Shown here: one piece after another, positions 6,815-9,002 of the stretch
Position numbering within the stretch: the first letter of the stretch is position 1
How the letters are laid out: each line of letters begins with the position of its first letter
NCBI GenBank assembly: GCA_014730055.1
Contig: WJIV01000237.1
Span: 1 to 9,002 of the forward strand
DNA: 9,002 nt
Direction of reading: 5' to 3'
DNA from: Candidatus Bathyarchaeota archaeon
Lineage (GTDB): Archaea; Thermoproteota; Bathyarchaeia; TCS64
Translations under genes and position numbers: made by a program
The notes under the pieces: model-generated
Told to the model about the DNA's origin: nothing
What the model saw: only the letters and a program-made list of their open reading frames with translations
Database searches by the model: none

Positions 6815-6949
6815 ATGATGGAAAAAATGAAATATATCTACTGCAGGAGTGAAGGAAAACGGCTTATCTTTGAGACAAGAAAGATCATGGGAGCTTTGAA
6901 AATGCTTTCAGACCATAGAACTAACCAATATCTAGTTAATGTAGAATAA
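6815..6949 (+). CDS. Small ORF of 44 codons, doubtful
   Basis: The 396-bp gap 6687-7083 holds no long reading frame. The only one worth noting runs from ATG 6815 (a stop codon lies immediately before it) to TAA 6949 and encodes 44 residues beginning MMEKMKYIYCRSEGKRL, with a basic and mixed composition. A good TATA-like sequence, TATAAAATA (6750-6758), would place transcription near 6778 and leave a leader of about 37 bases, but there is no Shine-Dalgarno match before the ATG. I recognise no family. It may be chance, a gene remnant or a small protein. Confidence 0.2.
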   Translation: MMEKMKYIYCRSEGKRLIFETRKIMGALKMLSDHRTNQYLVNVE

Positions 6950-6984
6950 TATAGAAGATGGAATATCTCCTTTAAATTAAACCT

Positions 6985-7023
6985 AAATAATTAGTCGAGA
7001 AACTTGCGTAAAAATAATTATTT
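6985..7023. promoter_or_regulatory. AT-rich repeat and palindrome upstream of the toxin-antitoxin pair
   Basis: AAATAATTA occurs at 6985-6993 and again at 7012-7020, 27 bp apart. The second copy is part of a perfect 12-bp palindrome AAATAATTATTT (7012-7023). They lie just upstream of the TATA-like box of an AbrB-type antitoxin, a family that usually binds its own promoter, so they are candidate operators. In DNA this AT-rich, chance is a real alternative. Confidence 0.25.
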
Positions 7024-7053
7024 ATGTATTTTTTGAATTGCTGTACTAGTCCA

Positions 7054-7062
7054 TTTATTTAT
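7054..7062 (+). promoter_or_regulatory. TATA-like box for the antitoxin-toxin operon
   Basis: TTTATTTAT is centred at 7058, which is 26 bases before TTG 7084 and 53 bases before ATG 7111. It therefore fits either a leaderless TTG start or a leader of about 27 bases to the ATG. Confidence 0.4.
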
Positions 7063-7083
7063 GACAAAGATTAAATCCCACTA

Positions 7084-7377
7084 TTGGCAAGTAATATTAT
7101 AGATGGTAAAATGGCATCTATCATTGAACCTGACAGTAGCGGTAGAATAGTTATTCCTAAACAAGTTCGAGATGAGTTAGGGATCACACCAGAAACCCAA
7201 TTATTATTAATCAGCAACCAAAAAGATCAGATTATTCTCCAGAAACTGGACTTAAGCGAGATAACTAGGAGACTTAAAACTGAGCTTGCTGATACTCAGG
7301 TAATGGAAATCGGACAAAATATCAGGGATGAGATAAATGAGAAAGCCCGACAAACCATTGAGGATATTACTAGATAA
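7084..7377 (+). CDS. AbrB/MazE-type antitoxin (VapB-like)
   Basis: Probable DNA-binding antitoxin that neutralises the PIN-domain protein encoded next and represses its own promoter. Seen: a swapped-hairpin AbrB domain with EPDSSGRIVIPKQVRDELGI (15-34 from the TTG start), followed by strands LLLISNQKDQIILQKL (40-55) and a C-terminal helical, charged tail (about 57-97) that would wrap the toxin. Family members usually start a few residues before the DSSGRIVIP motif, so ATG 7111 (88 residues) is a good alternative start; TTG 7084 is supported only by the TATA spacing. Its last 41 bases overlap the toxin gene, which points to translational coupling. Base composition here is more AT-rich than in the topoisomerase or amidohydrolase genes, as is common for mobile toxin-antitoxin pairs. 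Confidence 0.85.
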   Translation: MASNIIDGKMASIIEPDSSGRIVIPKQVRDELGITPETQLLLISNQKDQIILQKLDLSEITRRLKTELADTQVMEIGQNIRDEINEKARQTIEDITR

Positions 7378-7777
7378 CAATGTATACGTCTCGGCAATCC
7401 ATGATCCTGAGAGAAACACACAGAGTCTCCAACTGATAATAGAAATAATACGAAACAAAGAGATCAAACTCATTGGTAACAATTACCTGTTAGAAGAAAT
7501 GTCAAAATACAGTAAAGTGTATCCCTCACCAACTGCTTTACTGCTCCTTAGGGCACTTGTATCCAAGATAGATTTAGTCTCAGTAGAAGACCGATATATC
7601 AAAATATGCTCGAATTACATAAGTCAAACCTACGCAGTAGATATTATACATGCAGCAACCTGCCTTCAAACAGACTCAATCCTAATAACAAACGATAAGC
7701 ACTTCAAGAAAATAAAGCAAGAAGGAATTATCAAAATATGGAATATCAAAAAATCTCTTAATGAAATTTTAAAATAA
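7337..7777 (+). CDS. PIN-domain toxin (VapC-like ribonuclease)
   Basis: Probable Mg2+-dependent endoribonuclease toxin that cleaves RNA (tRNA or rRNA in characterised relatives) when freed from its antitoxin. The 146 residues have the PIN fold pattern: LLDNNVYVSAI with D13, an acidic residue in the middle (E53 or E54 in LLEEMSKY), VDIIHAATCLQTDSILITND with D102 and D120, and a closing KHFKKI. These four acidic residues form the usual metal site; the common DTN of motif 1 is DNN here. The group resembles the COG1569-like PIN proteins. ATG 7337 overlaps the antitoxin by 41 bases; an in-frame TTG at 7358 (beginning LRILLDNN) would fit the domain edge better and leave a 20-base overlap. It could be a housekeeping PIN nuclease, but the coupled AbrB partner makes a toxin far more likely. 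Confidence 0.87.
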   Translation: MRKPDKPLRILLDNNVYVSAIHDPERNTQSLQLIIEIIRNKEIKLIGNNYLLEEMSKYSKVYPSPTALLLLRALVSKIDLVSVEDRYIKICSNYISQTYAVDIIHAATCLQTDSILITNDKHFKKIKQEGIIKIWNIKKSLNEILK

Positions 7778-7794
7778 AATTCTAAGAAATGCTA

Positions 7795-7810
7795 TTTTTA
7801 AGAGTTTTTT
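7795..7810 (+). terminator. T-tract terminator after the toxin gene
   Basis: T5 (7795-7799) and T6 (7805-7810) follow the toxin stop by 18 and 28 bases. Paired U tracts of this kind are typical archaeal transcription ends. Confidence 0.45.
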
Positions 7811-7815
7811 AGGAA

Positions 7816-7829
7816 CCAAGATCTCTTGG
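7816..7829. repeat. Short dyad in the toxin-tRNA gap
   Basis: CCAAGA and TCTTGG flank a 2-base centre, making a 6-bp inverted repeat. A weaker imperfect repeat, GGGCGTAT and GTATACCC, follows at about 7828-7855. Apart from these and the T tracts I see no gene between 7778 and 7955. Confidence 0.3.
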
Positions 7830-7943
7830 GCGTATCAACTAGAAATCGTATACCCTGAAAATTAATTTTACACCTAGAATAATGGATAAATGGAAATTTA
7901 AAATAAAAATCACCTAGTTTAATTCTTCAAAAAATCATAGGAG

Positions 7944-7951
7944 AAAAAAAA
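7944..7951 (-). terminator. T-tract terminator of the tRNA-Met gene
   Basis: Eight A residues on the plus strand give T8 on the minus strand, four bases after the tRNA discriminator base. This is a standard archaeal terminator for a single tRNA gene. Confidence 0.6.
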
Positions 7952-7955
7952 TAAG

Positions 7956-8061
7956 TGCCGGGGATGGGATTTGAACCCACGCTCTTTATCCGGCCAAGGC
8001 ACTGGTGCCTTTTCCTCTGGATCATGAGTCCAGCGCATTAGCCAAGCTATGCTACCCCGGC
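7956..8061 (-). tRNA. tRNA-Met (anticodon CAT), elongator type, with intron at 43/44
   Basis: The minus strand folds into a complete cloverleaf: acceptor GCCGGGG/CCCCGGC, T8 A9, D stem GCAT/ATGC with G18-G19 and A14/A21 in the loop, anticodon stem CTGGA/TCCAG around CTCATGA (T33, anticodon CAT), T stem GTGGG/CCCAT around TTCAAAT, and discriminator A73. The CCA end is not encoded. Between the anticodon stem and T stem there are 36 bases instead of about 5. Removing 31 as an intron leaves the variable loop AGAGC, whose last base C48 can make the Levitt pair with G15, and a 75-base mature tRNA. The G1-C72 pair and the acceptor sequence argue for elongator rather than initiator Met; tRNA-Ile2(CAT) is a less likely alternative. 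Position 37 is G, where Met tRNAs normally have A. A TATA-like box lies upstream and a T8 tract follows. Confidence 0.92.
7986..8016 (-). other. Non-canonical tRNA intron (31 nt) between positions 43 and 44
   Basis: The exon-intron junctions form an archaeal bulge-helix-bulge. ATCC at the 3' side of the anticodon arm pairs with GGAT near the intron's end (4 bp), with 3-base bulges AGA and AAA on opposite sides. Cutting each bulge after its second base yields exactly this 31-nt intron. The intron interior adds a GG/CC pair and a 6-bp hairpin AAGGCA/TGCCTT with loop CCAG. The outer exon helix is relaxed: ATG faces AAA as an internal loop before CTC/GAG. Such sites need a broad-specificity heteromeric splicing endonuclease, known from crenarchaeal-type lineages. 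Confidence 0.85.
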
Positions 8062-8083
8062 TCCTCCAAAGGTAATTACGAAC

Positions 8084-8094
8084 TATAATAAAAA
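8084..8094 (-). promoter_or_regulatory. TATA-like box for tRNA-Met, overlapping a possible end signal of the racemase gene
   Basis: The minus strand reads TTTTTATTATA, centred about 28 bases before the first tRNA base. Its T5 run also lies about 25 bases after the racemase stop, so the same stretch may end the racemase transcript and start the tRNA transcript. Confidence 0.45.
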
Positions 8095-8118
8095 GGATAA
8101 GGGTCTAGGGGAATAATT

Positions 8119-9002
8119 CTATTCTTCGCATAGGCGGGGTTTGCTTAGGGCAACGGGCTCCCCGTTTAGATAGTATACTCTTGGGGTTAGTATGTTCATA
8201 TGATTCGCTAGGCTATATGTCATTATACCTGCTAGGTTTGCTAGGTTGGTTGCGTTGTTTTCTCCTTCCCTGCTCAGGGGTTCTATAACGTCTCCAGGTT
8301 CTAAATCTGTCTCATTGAGATCTATTAAAAAGTGGTTCACAGAGACAGTGCCCAGGACTGGTTTTATCTCGTCACCTACTCTTACTATTCCCTTCTTTGT
8401 TAGTCCCCTTGGATATCCGTCACTGTATCCGATGTGTACAGTTCCTACCTTCATCCTCTCAGGAGCAACGAATCGTCTACTGTACGTGAGGGATTCACCC
8501 TTCTCCACCATCTTGACATGCTCAAGACGGGCCTTCCAGGCCATGCTCTGCCTCAACTCTATGCCTTGTCCCATGTCATCCTCCTCGGGGTACATCCCGA
8601 AAAGCATAAGACCAGGCCTCACCGCGTCGAGGTAGCTGTAGGGTTTATGGAAAACTGCGTTACTACTCGCTATGCTCTTAGTGCCGGAGTCTAGGCCCAT
8701 TCTCTTAACCTTTGAGTCAATATCCAGAATCCTGTCAACCTGGTTTCTATCGAGTTCCTCATCCTCGCTGAAGGTGCTGAACATGCCATCGATCCTTATA
8801 CCTGGCAGACCAGCTACGAACTCAATAAACTCTGGAGCTTCCTTCCAATTAACTCCCACTCTACCAAGCCCTGTATCAACCTTTACCCATATCTTAGCCT
8901 CTTTTCCCAGTTTTTTCGCCGCCTCACTGAGCAGTTTCGCGGGCTTCTTCTGGTAAATAGTCTGAGTTATGTCTAATTCTGCTACTTTCTCGAACTGTTC
9001 GG
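8119..9002 (-). CDS. Alanine racemase-like PLP enzyme, C-terminal part
   Basis: Alanine racemases interconvert L- and D-alanine with pyridoxal phosphate bound to an N-terminal Lys and a catalytic Tyr from the partner subunit. The frame is open from the window edge, so the N-terminus with the PLP-lysine is missing; 293 residues are visible. Seen (visible numbering): VKVDTGLGRVGV (39-50), the end of the barrel motifs; AVRPGLMLFG (126-135) with the Arg that contacts the PLP ring nitrogen; LTYSRRF with the expected catalytic Tyr at 173; and HIGYSDGYPRGL (189-200). Odd points: the usual GRVSMDQ motif reads GTVSVNH, so the Met-Asp pair is replaced by Val-Asn; the HxxNS-like PLP-phosphate motif reads SIASSN; and the C-terminal RVPRVY-like motif is altered. 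A different substrate (serine, lysine or another amino acid) is possible. It lies upstream of tRNA-Met on the same strand, 57 bp apart. Archaeal alanine racemases are uncommon. Confidence 0.88.
   Translation of the reverse strand, partial: EQFEKVAELDITQTIYQKKPAKLLSEAAKKLGKEAKIWVKVDTGLGRVGVNWKEAPEFIEFVAGLPGIRIDGMFSTFSEDEELDRNQVDRILDIDSKVKRMGLDSGTKSIASSNAVFHKPYSYLDAVRPGLMLFGMYPEEDDMGQGIELRQSMAWKARLEHVKMVEKGESLTYSRRFVAPERMKVGTVHIGYSDGYPRGLTKKGIVRVGDEIKPVLGTVSVNHFLIDLNETDLEPGDVIEPLSREGENNATNLANLAGIMTYSLANHMNILTPRVYYLNGEPVALSKPRLCEE

Noticed and set aside
6690..7961. Toxin-antitoxin block as an element integrated at the tRNA-Met 3' end
   Set aside because: The tRNA 3' end faces this block, but I find no second copy of the tRNA 3' sequence within the window and no integrase gene, so there is no direct sign of integration.
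7956..8061. Type II tRNA (Ser/Leu) with a long variable arm
   Set aside because: The 36-base insert is too long for a normal variable arm, the anticodon is CAT with T33 in place, and the insert forms a proper bulge-helix-bulge.
8857..8859. GTG at 8859 as the start of the racemase
   Set aside because: The frame continues upstream without a stop to the window edge and encodes the conserved VKVDTGLGR segment, so the GTG is an internal valine codon.
8246..8956. Plus-strand frames of 86-129 codons opposite the racemase gene
   Set aside because: The minus-strand frame has clear racemase motifs and continues open to the window edge; the opposite frames show no recognisable pattern.
1..9002. CRISPR arrays, rRNA genes and insertion sequences
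   Set aside because: I saw no regularly spaced direct repeats, no rRNA-like sequence and no transposase frame or matching terminal repeats around one.

Overview
The window looks archaeal, most likely from the Thermoproteota/TACK side (Nitrososphaeria-like lineages are the best guess). The evidence is a complete eukaryotic-type DNA topoisomerase IB with all five catalytic residues, a tungsten-type aldehyde:ferredoxin oxidoreductase (AOR) beside a MoaD-like sulfur carrier, several TATA-like boxes placed 23-27 bases before start codons (leaderless genes), T-tract terminators, and a tRNA-Met whose intron sits outside the anticodon loop in a bulge-helix-bulge context. Asgard or other deep archaea cannot be excluded from sequence alone.

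Layout. 1-881 (-): N-terminal half of an AOR-family enzyme, cut by the window edge at its first cluster cysteine. 966-1247 (+): MoaD/ThiS-like protein, divergent from the AOR across an 84-bp two-way control region; together they suggest a tungstopterin enzyme with a cofactor-sulfur-carrier gene beside it. 1251-3059 (-): topoisomerase IB with a very long charged linker, convergent with moaD and only 3 bp from it. 3211-4158 (+): membrane-anchored outside-facing protein of unknown function. 4210-5823 (+): amidohydrolase of the YtcJ-like group, with Asp where the family normally has a metal-binding His. 5824-6026: T7 terminator, then a TATA-like box and a 69-nt perfect-stem inverted repeat that could be a small RNA gene. 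6027-6686 (-): six-helix membrane protein of unknown function.

6687-7955 is an AT-rich stretch carrying a doubtful 44-codon ORF and an overlapping AbrB-type antitoxin / PIN-domain toxin pair (7084-7777), with AT-rich repeats before it that may be operator sites. 7956-8061 (-): tRNA-Met(CAT) with a 31-nt intron between positions 43 and 44. 8119-9002 (-): C-terminal part of a divergent alanine racemase, cut by the window edge.

The strongest items for a second look are the tRNA intron (and the G at position 37 of the same tRNA), the expanded topoisomerase linker, the altered metal site of the amidohydrolase, the altered active site of the racemase-like protein, and the hairpin-forming element at 5940-6008. 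I did not see a clearly new multi-gene system; most genes here appear to be separate transcription units.
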